From: Symbiodinium sp. CCMP2592
Taxonomy: Eukaryota > Sar > Dinophyceae > Suessiales > Symbiodiniaceae
Length of the DNA: 64,000 nt
Direction of reading: 5' to 3'
Assembly (NCBI GenBank): GCA_905221615.1
Contig: CAJNDT010003791.1
Location: forward strand, 248,001-312,000
Below are positions 44,531-56,130 of this stretch, in pieces (within the stretch, counting starts at the first letter, position 1; every line of letters starts with the position of its first letter). Below the pieces are notes generated by a model. It worked only from the letters and a program-made list of their open reading frames with translations. It was not told where the DNA came from and searched no databases. Made by a program: the position numbers and the translations under genes.

Positions 44531-45616
44531 GTTTAGGACTCCAAGGACTCATATTTTAAGGCTTTTGGGCCTAAAGACCATACTATACAAGGCTTTTGGG
44601 CCATTTTGAGCCTTATCAAAAGTTTTCTGCAGCTACCGCTGTAATTAGGGTTTTGGGCTTGAGGGTTTTAGGGTTTGTGGCTTGCGAAGCCCCTATCAAG
44701 CCAAGGTTTCAGGGTAAAAGCGTGTAAAGCTTAAGGGTTGATCGACCCGACATAGTACCATAACTGGGGTTATACAAAATTAGAAACAGAGTTTGCTTAT
44801 GTATATCCCATAGTCACTTGGTCCCATGATTTTTTAAGTAGACCTAAACCCTGAACTCATTAAGAGACCCCTATTGTAGAATCCTATAGTAACCTTAATA
44901 AGGAATCCTAGACCCTGAATCCTGCTTGTGACATTGACGGGAGCAGGCGAGCCGCTTCAAACCCGTGGCATGCTCAGCGTTTCCAGCTTATCAGGTCGCC
45001 TACTTGGAAGGGCAGGGGATTTAGTAAGTAGGTTATAAGTAGGGTTATAATTGGGGTGACTGCATTTAGGGTACTTATAACTCTACTTATAACCTACTTA
45101 CTAAGTCCCCTGCCCTTTCAAGTAGAGATCCCTGAGCCTCAAACCGTACTATCCAATAGCCCTACAACTCTAGCTCCAAACTTCTAGGTACTACAACCCC
45201 TTATCCTTCAACATTGTTCTGAAGCTTAAGTTTCTACACCCTAAGAGAGCCTTGAACCTCTTGCAGCTTCAATCCGTCTTTGGAGAGCTGAGTTGTATCT
45301 GTACAAGGCTCTTGTGTAGGCCATAGGGTGGTATGTAGGGTTCTAAATGCTTGAAACGAAGACAGTTCTCTTAGAGTCTCAGAGGGTCGTACTGGGGATT
45401 ACTGGGGCTCACTGCGGTATGTAGGGTTCTAAGACACTGCGTTTAGAGGAGCTGTTGAGGGTTTCATAGGGCTTGAGGGTTGGGTTCAGGGATGTTGAAG
45501 GCTTCGGTGACGCAACCTCTCGACACGTTAATTTCTGAAACCCCCTTAACCAAATCCTAATCCGTGGGATTGCAACATGGCTTAGACTGCGGATTCCGAT
45601 TCCGCTTGCCTTTGAG

Positions 45617-45811
45617 ATGGCTTTCATCATGATCTCGGGTGTGTGGGCCTGCAGCTATTATAGTAGGTTCAACATTTCGGATTCTGCAGCCCGTGCATTA
45701 CAACGGCAACTACTGCATGATATCCTCCGAAACACCTTTCTGTCGGCCCCAACTGCACCCCTCTTGGATATAGCACCTTCCAGTCTCCTCGACTTTGTAC
45801 GAGCATCCTGA
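45617..45811 (+). CDS. Small open frame, uncertain
   Basis: 64 codons with NISDSAARALQRQLLHDIL and APTAPLLDIAPSSLLDFVRA. It lies in non-repetitive sequence with moderately coding-like codons. It could be a terminal exon beginning after TAGTAG near 45,665. Confidence 0.28.
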   Translation: MAFIMISGVWACSYYSRFNISDSAARALQRQLLHDILRNTFLSAPTAPLLDIAPSSLLDFVRAS

Positions 45812-46919
45812 AGAAGGTGATACCTAGTTCGCGTGCGAATCACTAGCACTACAGCTCCCCTAAACCCTAAACCCTAAACACTAAACCCTAAACCCCTAAA
45901 CCCCTAAACCCTAAACCCTAAACCCTAAAGCCTAAACCCTAAACCCTAAACCCCTAAACCCTAAACCCTAAACCACCGAAACTGGAAGTCCTTCTGTTTG
46001 CAGCCCTGGGCCCTTGCATTTAAGCTTGGTAGCTGAGTGGATACACTTTACGCATTTTTTTGGATAGTGAGACCCACTATAAAACCAAAAGTGTACCCAT
46101 TTTGGGGGCTTATGAACTCAGCAACTTCGACTTTTGGGTCTAGTTAGGGGCTGAAAGTACGGACTTGAGGCATTAAGCTGAGGGTTGAAAGCCCTCCTCT
46201 CTAACTCTACCGCCAAATTTCAGTGGCACTGCAGTTTTGTATACCTTTAGCTGTAGCTACCAAATCAAGACTGCGCGAAAGCCATCATGGGATGCTAAGT
46301 TTAAGCCCCAGACCCTTAAACCCTGAACCGAATGGAATTTCCTTGCGATTTCTCCGCTCCTGCTTGGTTAGCTCGCCTAAGACTCCAAAGCCTCCAACGG
46401 CGGTCACTTAGGCGCCTTAATACTTGGCATTCTTCTGGTTGGCTCTTAGGACTTTAACTTGTATGAACTCGAATGAGGAGGTTAAAAGTTTAACTTCTAG
46501 GAGGGGTTCAGAAGTCAGCCAAGCATAAGTAGAATAGGGTTCCTCAAGGTTCCTGCAGGCTATTCGAATAGTAGAATGCTGCAGAACGCGGCCCAGAAGA
46601 ATATTCTATAGTTACTAACGCCTCTAGGATCCTGGCACCACTACATACGACTGAAGCCTGCTGTTCAGGTCAGGGTTCGGTTTTTGTAGATCGCAGGGCA
46701 GGCATGAGTTGTACTCATGTAATCTTCAGGTCTGAACAATGACAGAAATGGTTGCGAGTGTTTTGGTGCAAGATGCAAGTCATTATTGCACGCGCAACCA
46801 TAACCGTAATAGCCATGTGCAGAGCACTTTCACGACCATGGTACAGGAGTAGCCCTTCTCCATGACAGCTTAGCCTCGCTTGTTAAGCTTGAAGCCCAAG
46901 TCCCGCTGCAGTGAGCAGC

Positions 46920-48473
46920 ATGTCGATTACTGTGGAAGTTGGGCTGCTCAGTGGCAAGACCGCTACCGTGGAAGCTTGCGTCGATGAGCATCTCAGTGGT
47001 AGAGCAGGTAACCTTCATGTTTTTGCGGTACTGTAATGTCTTATTATCCTTTAAAGCTAAACTTGGCCCCTCTCGAAAACTCAACCAGTAAGGCATGTTG
47101 AAGCGTTGAAAGGTCGGGCGCAGATCGCACTCGGAGTGGGAAAAGGGCGGCTGGTGGACTCGTTTGGGAGCATTCTGGATGCATCTGTATCAGTCAAGGA
47201 TTCAAACTTGCGGAATGGCGACTCACTGACCCTACACACATGCCGAGTTCGGGTATGCGCCAGGGAAGCCTCTTTCGCCACCATTCTTGGCGATGGGTCT
47301 GTCGTGACCTGGGGTCCTGCCGCCTATGGTGGTGACAGCCGCGCCGTGCAGGACAGGCTGCAAAATGTGCAGCAGATCCAAACCTCTCGCCGAGCTTTTT
47401 CTGCTATTCTTGGCGATGGATCTGTCGTCGCCTGGGGCGATGCTCGCTATGGTGGTGACTGCAGTGCTGTGCAGGACCAGCTGAACAACGTGCAGCAGAT
47501 CCAATCCAATGGCTACGCTTTTGCTGCCATCCGTGATGATGGAACCATCGTGGCTTGGGGTGATATTGTCGAGGGTATGGCCAGCATTCCTTTGCAGGAT
47601 CAGCTGAAGAACGTGCAGCAGGTTCAAGCCAATCACGAGGCCTTTGCTGCTATTCTTGGCGATGGGTCGGTAGTGACCTGGGGTAGTGCTGGCATGGGTG
47701 GTGACAGTAGTGCTGTGCAGCATCTGCTGCAGAATGTGCATCAGATTCAAAGTACTATGTGTGCATTTGCGGCCATTCTTCGTGACGGATCTGTCGTGAC
47801 CTGGGGTTATCCTGCATTTGGTGGTGACAGCAGTGCTGTGCAGGACCAGCTCGTCAATGTGCAGGAGATCCAGGCATCCAAGCATGTCTTTGCTGCCATC
47901 CGTGGCGACAGATCTGTCGTAACTTGGGGTCGCCCTTACGGTGACAGCAGTGCTGTGCGAGATCGCGTGAAGAATGTGCAACAGATCCAAGCGTCCGGCA
48001 AAGCTTTTGCGGCAATTCTTGGCGATGGCTCCGTCGTGACCTGGGGTGATGTAAGCTTTGGTGGTGACAGTAATCATGTGCAGGATCAGCTGAAGACTGT
48101 GCAGCAGGTCCAAGCCTCTCACGATGCTTTCGCTGCTATTCTGGCCGACGGATCGGTCGTCACGTGGGGTGATTGTGGCCATGGTGGTCGCAGCGGCGAA
48201 GTGCAGGAGCAGCTGAAGAATGTGCGGCATATCCAAGCAACTCAATGTGCTTTCGCTGCTATTCTTGGCGATGGATCGGTCGTCACCTGGGGTGATGATT
48301 CCTTTGGTGCAGACAGCAGTGGCGTGCAGGATCAGCTGAAGAATGTGCAGGAGATCCAATCCACTGATTGCGCCTTTGCAGCCATTCTTGCCGATGGATC
48401 CGTCGTGGCGTGGGGCAGGGCTGATGGCGGTGGTGACAGTAGTGCTGTGCAGGATCAGCTGCAGAGCGTGTAG
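46920..48473 (+). CDS. RCC1-repeat protein 2 with N-terminal ubiquitin-like segment (two exons)
   Basis: Paralog of the gene at 24,933. Exon 1 is 46,920-46,987 (MSITVEVGLLSGKTATVEAC), exon 2 is 47,093-48,473. Joined across a GC-AG intron the product is 482 codons, the same as paralog 1, and the ubiquitin-like segments align without gaps. Ten RCC1-type repeats follow with the same VVTWG and VQQIQ landmarks; repeat 6 is a few residues short (VVTWGRPYGDSS). No HECT domain. Its 5' flank shares only about 20 bases with paralog 1 (CCGCTGCAG...AGCA before the ATG), so the duplicated unit starts near the start codon. A 476-codon minus-strand frame across the gene is a shadow of the repeat codons. Confidence 0.88.
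46988..47092 (+). other. GC-AG intron in RCC1 gene 2, absent from paralog 1
   Basis: Donor GATGA|GCATCTCAG, acceptor CAGTAAG|GCATG. The 4-base GCAT occurs at both edges like a small target duplication. An alternative GT-AG pair (AGAGCAG|GTAACC to CAACCAG|TAAGG) stays in frame but inserts five residues (LSGRA plus VR) relative to paralog 1. Confidence 0.75.
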
Positions 48474-48847
48474 GGGATCAGCCTGTGTGTTTCGGTCGCA
48501 GAACTGCGCGAGGCAGGTGCTTGCATGGCAGCACAAACAGCTGCTTAGTAGGAAGGTTTGCATATGTTTGCTTGTTAGCGTGTCTTTCGAGCTGCTTGGA
48601 AGCGTTGCAGTATACCGGTAGGTATATATAGTATGATTGAAGCCTCTGAAACACTTTTCCATCCGAAATTTCCCGACCTCTTGGAGTTCGCACGTCTCAG
48701 GTTTTTTTTAATCTCTAGAGACTGATTTCCAGTTCCTGCGCGATGGATTCGTGCTAGGGCTACGATGTCCTCATGTGGAGCCTCAAAAGCCTTCTGATAC
48801 CTTTCAGTAAAAGTGTAGGCAACCTTTAACCTCTTCGTGCTATACAT

Positions 48848-48955
48848 AATAATATATATATATATATATATATATAATATGTATATATATATACACATAT
48901 GTATGTATGTACACACAATATATCTATATATATATATATAGATAGATAGATATTA
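48848..48955 (+). repeat. AT-rich microsatellite tract
   Basis: TA and TATG runs. Other TA microsatellites: 49,712-49,750, 53,743-53,794, 56,862-56,884 and 60,893-60,962. Confidence 0.9.
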
Positions 48956-49030
48956 ATAGCCACATAGCCCCGAAGGTTGACCTTTAAATGCCTGCCCCGG
49001 GATACTGGACAAGTAAGCCTTCGCTGTCAG

Positions 49031-49075
49031 AACCCTGCGGGAGCTAAGCATCGGAAGTTTTTGGTGCAACCATTC
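49031..49075 (+). CDS. Orphan exon-like block, 15 codons
   Basis: After GCTGTCAG, phase 0, reads NPAGAKHRKFLVQPF. A family D element starts about three bases later and runs almost to the next block at 49,313, which is also phase 0. Confidence 0.4.
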
Positions 49076-49077
49076 GG

Positions 49078-49304
49078 GACCCCAAAAGGACATAAGCATC
49101 AGCATGTTATAGGGGGGGTGTCAAAATCATGGCTCTTTTTAGGTACCCTTAATATTAGGTGCCGTATTATATTAAGGACCCAGGAAAGGACCATAATTTT
49201 GACAACCACCCATAGAGATATCCCTACCTTAATGGGCTTCATTAAAAGGGGGTTTATATGGGATATCCCTACCCTAATTCTTGCTTTGTGCTTTTTGGGG
49301 GCCC
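49078..49304. mobile_element. Family D element with a nested family C element
   Basis: The D arms (GGGACCCCAAAAGGACATAA and CTTTTTGGGGGCCC) enclose a C element at 49,112-49,213 (end GACAACCACCCATAG). D resumes with GATATCCCTACCTTAATGGG. The whole composite lies between two coding-like blocks. Confidence 0.85.
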
Positions 49305-49312
49305 TAAACCAG

Positions 49313-49371
49313 GTCAAGCCGCGACCGCCGCGCCTCTCACCGGAAGAGATGCTAAAGCAGGCGCTGATTAG
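49313..49371 (+). CDS. Orphan exon-like block with LSPEEMLKQAL motif
   Basis: After AACCAG and before GTCTAA. The frame reads VKPRPPRLSPEEMLKQALI. A related block at 50,698 carries LTPEAMLKQLL, suggesting exon duplication. Confidence 0.5.
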
Positions 49372-49709
49372 GTCTAACTCGTCAGGGTTTAGGGTGGGAC
49401 TTAGTAAGTACAGTTATAAGTACCCTGATTCGGGTTATAACTACATAAAAGTGCAGATACCCTAATTATAATCCTACTTACTAAGCCCCCTGAACCTCTA
49501 AGTAGGGTGTTTATAAGGGGTTTAGGGTTTGGGGTGCCGCACCCTCATGTAGAGAGGAGGATCCTAAAAAACAAAGCCCTGAATCCTCACTCCGATCACC
49601 CAAACCGACTTGAACCTCCTACTCTAGGGGCCTTAAAAATGATCTATACTACTTTGGTGGCTCCTTCTTATAAGGATATAAAAATGAAACCCTACTCTAA
49701 CAATTTAAG

Positions 49710-49754
<45 letters not shown>

Positions 49755-50509
49755 GTGTCCTTATACCTTCGAAAGAACCCTTATATAGAGCCCTTTAAAG
49801 GAACCCTTTAAAGGAGCCCTGGGGCCCCTCTATGAATCCTGAACTCGCCATCCTTGGGAAGCGATGTCTAACATCTCGTACAGCTATAAGTACCCTAATT
49901 GGGATGATAAGTACATATAGGGAACTCCAGAAAGTTGGAATATGGTTTCAGGGTAGGATACCTTATAATTTACCATAAAGGGGTTACGATAATGATATTC
50001 CAACTTTCTGGCTTCTACTGTATAAGTGTAGTTGCCTTACGTAATTACATATTTTAACCCTGGCTACTGAGTCCCATGAACCTCTAAGTAGTGCCTTAAC
50101 TTGGGTAGTTCTCTAAACTGTGCCGTATATACTATTTGCGGGACCAGCAACGGGACCCGAACTACCCACATACTACTGCTCGAATCTTGTGCCTACTTAG
50201 AGATTCATGGGACTGAGTAACTATTGGTATATTTAAGGTAACTAAATATATGTGCTTATACTCTTAATTGGGGTGTACACTAGAAGCGCAAAAGTTGGAA
50301 ACCCCACAGCCTCAATCCTTAAGAGTGATGAACAGGGATTACCAGCACTGTTTGGCCTTCTATAATCCAACTTTATGGGCTTCTACTGTATAGGGGTTTA
50401 GGGTCTAGGGTTTTGGTTTTGACCGAGATATACTCTAGCTTTATTAAAAGCCGACTAGGACCTGACGACAGCCTCAGTGAGCCTAAACCCTAAACCGTAG
50501 AGTTCCCAA

Positions 50510-50621
50510 TACCTGGAGGCTCATCCCCTACCCCTTTTGTGGGAAACCTAGTTTTATGGTTAGGATCTGTTGTCTTAAAAAGTAGATATCCTAAAAAGGG
50601 TAGGGTATGAGCCTCTAGGTG
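50510..50621. mobile_element. Family L inverted-repeat element
   Basis: TACCTGGAGGCTCATCCCC paired with GGGTATGAGCCTCTAGGTG. A second copy at 59,032-59,239 is interrupted by another element. Confidence 0.8.
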
Positions 50622-50697
50622 CAATTGTAATTTAGCAGTCCAGCAGCACCAAACCCTATCATGGTTTCAAGGCTCCCATATGAAGTGCTGCCTGAAG

Positions 50698-50768
50698 GCT
50701 GGCGTGCCGCTGACACCCGAAGCAATGCTAAAGCAGCTGCTGTCGCCGGTCAGCGCCAAGAAGGCCCG
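50698..50768 (+). CDS. Orphan exon-like block with LTPEAMLKQLL motif
   Basis: After CCTGAAG and ending at CCCG|GTAAAT, a good donor. The frame reads AGVPLTPEAMLKQLLSPVSA then KKA. Paralogous to the block at 49,313. Confidence 0.5.
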
Positions 50769-50778
50769 GTAAATGTGC

Positions 50779-50850
50779 ATGTGTGTGTGTGTGTGTGTGT
50801 CTGTGTGTGTGTGTGTGTGTGTTTGTACGTGTGTCTGTGTGCGTGTGTGT
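50779..50850 (+). repeat. GT dinucleotide microsatellite
   Basis: Begins just after the donor of the block at 50,698, so it lies at the very start of that putative intron. A CA repeat of similar kind is at 7,004-7,036 in gene A. Confidence 0.92.
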
Positions 50851-51111
50851 TTAATTAGGCCATTAGGCTTTTTGAGTGCTGGGGTCAGGGTCTGGGATTT
50901 TTTCTTCGAGGTATGTTGTTAGGACATTCGTGGCGGTTGTTCTGAAGGTCATTGCAAAATTCCGGCCATCTGCATTATGGGAGTTTCCGGAAATTGCGGG
51001 TGCCTTGTTTTGGGCTCCAAATAAGAAGGATCCTGCTGTTCAGGGTACGTACTAGATTAGTGTCCCCATTATGGGACACTCCCATATGTGACAATGTGTT
51101 CGTATCTGCAG

Positions 51112-51197
51112 CTCCAACGGCAGAGAAATGTTCCTGCACTATGCCCTCCTGGAGCAGGGGTTGCGAGCAACTAAGCCAAAGACAAGACACTGCCTAA
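51112..51197 (+). CDS. Orphan exon-like block
   Basis: After TATCTGCAG the frame reads SNGREMFLHYALLEQGLRAT then KPKTRHC. A family E element ends 27 bases upstream. The 3' limit is unclear; a TAG follows at about 51,198. Confidence 0.42.
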
Positions 51198-52183
51198 TAT
51201 AGTGGCCTTAATAATTGGAATAGTAGGGTTTTGGGCTCATTATACTGACACCTAAACGCTAAACCCTAGACCCTCATTATTATACTTACAGTACGGAACC
51301 CCCAAAATAGTACAGGTAATACACATTCCTAAACCCCGGGTGCCTGACGATTGTTCGCGACTTTGTAGGTCTCTGACCTTTGATGACACTTCAACCAACA
51401 ACTCAAATCCCGCTCCCATAGTTTTGGGTTTAGGGTTTAGGGCAGCCTCATGAACCCGTGTTGGTGAAGCCATGCTAGGCTCGAAGCCCTAGTTAGGACG
51501 CCCAGCTTCGTAAAACCCTAAAGGTCTAAACCTGGATCCTATATGTGTCAAAGTCTTTCGCCTTGCACCATTATAGACGTTTTTAGATCTCTTGCGGAAC
51601 CCTAAACCCTAAACCCTTATAGAGTTCGGTGGACCTCTTGAAGAACCCTAAACCGTATCTCTAGGCTTGACCTTTTGGAGCTTTTTGGACCCCTTATCGG
51701 ACCCCGCGCAGAACATGCAGAACCCATATCGACTCCACTTCTTCCGGAACCCCTAAGAGCCCTACTAGACCCCTTAGCTATAGAACCCTGGTAGAACCAC
51801 GAAGGCCTCTTATAGAACGCTTGCAGATTTCCTTAGTAATGAGACCCTACATAATTACCCATACTATTTTGGGGGGGCGGGCCCCGAAACCCTGCTCTGA
51901 CTAATTATGAAGGCACTTATACTATGAACCCTTATAGTAGCCCTTTAGTAGCCCTCGTAGACCGCCATTAAAGGAACCCTATTCGAATTATGGAGGCCTC
52001 TTCTGGAACCCTTGTAGAGCCCCTTAAAGTAGAAACCAGAAAGTTGGAACATCATTATCCTCATGCCACTCATGCCCTTAAGGTAAAGCACAAGGGATCC
52101 TAGCACTAATCCTCCTAAATCCATGTTCCAACTTTCTGGCTTCTATATCCTCAAAGCCGGTCGCGCGGAGATGTTCTAGACAG

Positions 52184-52234
52184 GCCGCCCTGCCTCGCAC
52201 CGAGCTGCCACCCGAGGTGACCGCCAGCCAGGGG
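52184..52234 (+). CDS. Orphan exon-like block
   Basis: After TAGACAG and ending at GGG|GTTCAG, 17 codons: AALPRTELPPEVTASQG. A family F element ends 36 bases upstream. Confidence 0.42.
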
Positions 52235-52692
52235 GTTCAGGGCTTCAGGCTTTTGGGGTTTAGGGTTTAGGGTTAGGGTTTGTTGTTCAGGTTTTAAGGC
52301 GTACGGCTTCAGGGTTGAGGGTTTGGGTCTCAGGGCTTCGGGTTTAGCGATTCCTTTTGAATTTTATTCCCCATGATAAGGATGGTTTGCACCGTACAGT
52401 TGAAACATGCAATAGGGATAAGTTTTCGGCTCGGGAAAATCATTCCAACTTTCTGTTTTTCAACCGTATGCGAGTCGCGTAAGACTTCTTATGGTATAGA
52501 CTTCTTATGATAGCTTTCAAGGCTAACTTGAATGCTAAATCCTACTCCAACATAGGTTCTCGACCCTACATCGTAAACCCTAAGCCCAAAACCGTAACGC
52601 CCAAGTCCCTAAACCCTACATGGCCCCAAAGCGCCGAAACCCTTAAACCCAGAACGCAAAGTCCTAGACCCCACTGTCGGCCCTTGCGCCAG

Positions 52693-52761
52693 GATCCGGA
52701 CACCGTGGCCCTGCAGCGGCAAGAGGCGAGGGAAACCCCAAAAATCTCCGAAGTACGCCGG
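52693..52761 (+). CDS. Orphan exon-like block
   Basis: After GCGCCAG and ending at CGG|GTTTAG, 23 codons: DPDTVALQRQEARETPKISE then VRR. Confidence 0.45.
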
Positions 52762-52995
52762 GTTTAGGGTGTAAGGTTTAGGGTTTCAACTTTTACAAAG
52801 TTTCAGGGTTTAGGTGGCCCCGAACCCCACGAGGCGTTGATTACTCATTGGGAGAGATGTCTTACCTTCAGGCTCAAAATAGCCCAAAAGCTTTATATAG
52901 TATGGTCTTTGGGCCCAGAAGCCTTAAAATATGAGTCCTTAGAGCCTAAGGGTAAACCCGAAACAACCCTTTCAGCCGTAGCTCCCCATTGGCAG

Positions 52996-53060
52996 GATCC
53001 ATACATTCTGTTGCATCAAGGCGTATGCAGCGGCATACGAGCATGAAGGGCCTGCCACAT
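52996..53060 (+). CDS. Weak exon-like block
   Basis: After TTGGCAG, one frame reads IHTFCCIKAYAAAYEHEGPA. The donor is not clear and another frame is also open. Confidence 0.25.
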
Positions 53061-53494
53061 TAATAAATCTTGATTCCTTGAGGACGAACAATCAGATATA
53101 GTAAACCTCCCCAGAAAGTGGGAAACCGGATCGAAGTCAATTAGTGCAGCGATTCCCTATACATGACTCTTGAGGATTGGTGCTATCGCCTTTCCAACTT
53201 TCGGGCTTCTACTGTAATACTGCTAGCTATTAATTGTATGGCATGCCGCTTCTAGCTGTCAAGAGTCGGTTGTGCCTAGCCGTCACTTCGAAGCCTTGTT
53301 CCTCTTACCTGCATAGGGTTTATGTTCTAGAACCGGAGCTTTTTCATGTAGCCTGAAACTGCATGCAGTAGATTGGGAACCCTAGCCTAACTCTGCAAAA
53401 ACAGCAGCCAAACCCTCAGAGGCCTAAACCGTGTAAACCGCAACCGTAAACCCCAAATTGCAAACGAAACCCGAATCGCTACGATCCCCAAGCC

Positions 53495-53562
53495 CAAGAT
53501 CTGGAGCCGCGTCGACTGCTTGTGGGCTCAATCTCTAGAGCAGGCGCAGGGTGAACCAGCAA
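53495..53562 (+). CDS. Weak exon-like block
   Basis: Reads KIWSRVDCLWAQSLEQAQGE. Exon-like composition, but splice sites are uncertain. Confidence 0.3.
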
Positions 53563-53753
53563 CTAGGATGATGAGGGTTTAGGTGTTTCGGGTTAGGGTC
53601 AGGACCCCACCATAGTTAGTTTTCGTGAGACTTTCAGTGAGATACCTTACGGTAGAGTTGGGGAGTGTTTAAGATGCAGAGTTCAGGGCCTAGGGATATT
53701 CTTCTTGGATCGATTTCGTATACCATACGCTGAGACTTGAAACATATATATAT

Positions 53754-53793
<40 letters not shown>

Positions 53794-53837
53794 GGTGCCC
53801 AGGGTTCATCAGGAGTCATTCAGGATTTGCTGTGCAG

Positions 53838-53935
53838 CTCGCAACTACTTTCGCCATGACGGTGTCGTCGACGGCGTCGCACATGCTCTCGGCTGCGTCC
53901 AAGGCCCGAGAAACCCGGAGACCCCCTCAACTCTT
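53838..53935 (+). CDS. Orphan exon-like block
   Basis: After GCTGTGCAG. One frame reads TTFAMTVSSTASHMLSAASK, another NYFRHDGVVDGVAHALGC. The block is GC-rich and clearly unlike its flanks, but the frame is undecided. Confidence 0.32.
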
Positions 53936-54134
53936 CAACCCTTACCTTAACCCTGAATAACCTACCTTTTTGGGGTTCCTTATTATAATTTCCTTATATA
54001 AGTCCTTAAAAAGGTAGGTCTTTCAGGGTGAAGGTAGGCTCTAAAGTTCTAAAGACTCACATTTTAAGGCTTTGGGGCCCAAAGACCATACTTTACACGG
54101 CTTTTGAGCTATTTTCAGCCGTAGGGTTTATGTA

Positions 54135-54990
54135 ATATATGGTGCAGCGCTGCTAGGCCCCCCCTCCCCCCCCCACCCCATGGTATCCCCCCCTTCCCCC
54201 TAGGGTTCCCTGTGGTGTGGGTTCCCCCTGCCCCTCCCCCCTGTGGTTGCGGTCGGCTGCGCCCCCGTCCATGGCTATGCGTCCGGTTGCTAAGGGTTTG
54301 GACCGTAGGATGTGATACAGTTCTATTGAGCTCCGACCTGCCCTGAGCTCCAAAGCCAATGATAGTAATGAATATGATGGTGATGATAATGACGAAGATA
54401 GTGCTCATGATCCCCATCCGCACTCTCATTAGGTCCCCTGCTCAAAAGTCCCGAATGAAAACCATTCAAATACGTGCTCAAGCTTACTTGTAGCGAACCC
54501 AACCGAAACTTGGCTTGGAATGACAACGGTCGATATGGTTTTCGCAAGAACATCACAAGCCAAGCACGGTATTCAACTAGATAAAGCGATAAACATGCCG
54601 TGCCGAAGCCCAGAGCAACATAAGAGCAAAGGTACCACCAATAGCCACACTGGGACTAGCACATCAACATCATTGCGCACAACATTCTCATTTGTGCTCG
54701 AAGAGAGGGAAGGGAAGGGGCCCGGTGGTTCCCTGTGTTGATTATCCTTCCCCACCCCGCCCCTGTGGTTCGCCGTCTTGTGGTTCCACTATTGTGGGTT
54801 ATCCCTCCCGCACCCACCCCCGATTGTCAAGGCGAGAGGCGAGGCCTGGCTTGGGGGGGAGTTATGCGGATGACGTGTGTCTGTCTGTTTGATTGGACGA
54901 GATGCCTGGCCCTGGCTTCGGGGGGCGGGGGGGGGCATACCATGGGGGTGGGGGGGGGGCCTGCGACGCGGCGACGCGGCACCATATATG
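54135..54990. mobile_element. 856-bp inverted-repeat element with C/G-rich arms
   Basis: The left end ATATATGGTGCAGCGCTGCT followed by C runs and CCATGGTATCCCCC pairs with the right end GGGGGCATACCATGGGGG and GCACCATATATG, about 60 bases per arm. The interior (54,290-54,700) has a different composition and no gene. It is the only long element in the window. It is probably a non-autonomous DNA transposon; open frames in it are fragmentary. Confidence 0.75.
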
Positions 54991-56079
54991 GCCTTTCTAG
55001 GGTTTCATTTACGTTGTATGTGGTGCATAGTGGTAGAACTTACAAGACTTATATAGAACCCTGCAACGTAGACTCTGCACTCTGCACCCAAAGCTCTAAG
55101 CCTCTGAGGCCTAAGCCGTAAAACCCTGAAAACGAAGCACTCAGCAAAAGGGAACCGCAAGGGCCAAAAACCCTACAGCGCATTGAAAGTTTTTCTGACT
55201 GCAGATTGAAGCTCGACACGTGCCAAGGTTAGAGTGTTGTAGTTTTGGGAGTTGGGCATTTCACGCTCGAACGTGTCTGAGGGTTTGGGGCTTCGGTGTT
55301 GGGGTTCAGGGTTGTTTCGGATACAGAGTTTCGGGGTCACCTCGTGGAATGCTTGGTTTAGGGTTTAGGGTGGTAAGGTTTATAGGGTTTAGGTTTAAGA
55401 ACATGCGGAAGTGGGCTTTCTGGGTGGAAGGTAGACTAACTCGAGTATACCTCCCAGAACTAGGATCCTGCTCTTAGACCCTCTGCGCGGTTTGGGCTTT
55501 AGGGTTTAGGGCAAGTGTAAGGTTTGGGGAAGGTCTGAGGCCGAATATCATGCATCACCCCGAAGCCCGTTGCCCGACGCCTGCGAACTTCTCGGCCCCG
55601 TATGCCCTTAACCAGTAGACAGGATCCGAAGGATGTTACCTAAACCCCAAACCATATCAGCACCAACAAAACCCTTAAACCCACGATGAAACCCGCTAGG
55701 CCCAAACTGGGCTCATGAGTGGTACCCCTTTGCCCTTGTTCATGTCAGGGTCCCCTTTTTGAAAAAACCGAATAGTTAGTAGGAACAAGGGTACCCTTAT
55801 AATGACTTTTAATGGGGCTTCTCAGGAACTTAGTATAGTAGCCTCTGGGCCCTAGACCCTTACGTATAGTAGCCTTATAGATCCCTGTAAAAGGAACCTT
55901 TGTAAATCCTTTTCTAGGTAACTTTGTAGCGAATCTTTGAGACTAGGACACCTTGGGAAGCATACCCAAAGGCTCCACGTACCTGTATAGTAGATACTTA
56001 AGGCTTAAAGGGGTCCCTATATAGGTACTTTAAGGCCTAAGTATATACCATATGGGCACATGGAGCCTTCGGGATACAG

Positions 56080-56130
56080 TGGAACTTCGAGATTTCCGAG
56101 GCGTGGACGGCCGTACGGCCGCATCGTGAC
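56080..56130 (+). CDS. Orphan exon-like block
   Basis: After GGATACAG, phase 0, reads WNFEISEAWTAVRPHRD. A family A element ends at 56,073, so the acceptor abuts the element. The donor is unclear. Confidence 0.4.

Noticed and set aside
47232-48662. A 476-codon minus-strand open frame across RCC1 gene 2, and smaller ones across RCC1 gene 1
   Set aside because: They mirror the 41-residue repeat on the plus strand; periodic codon use keeps the antisense frame open. The plus frame has the known repeat signature and the shared start.
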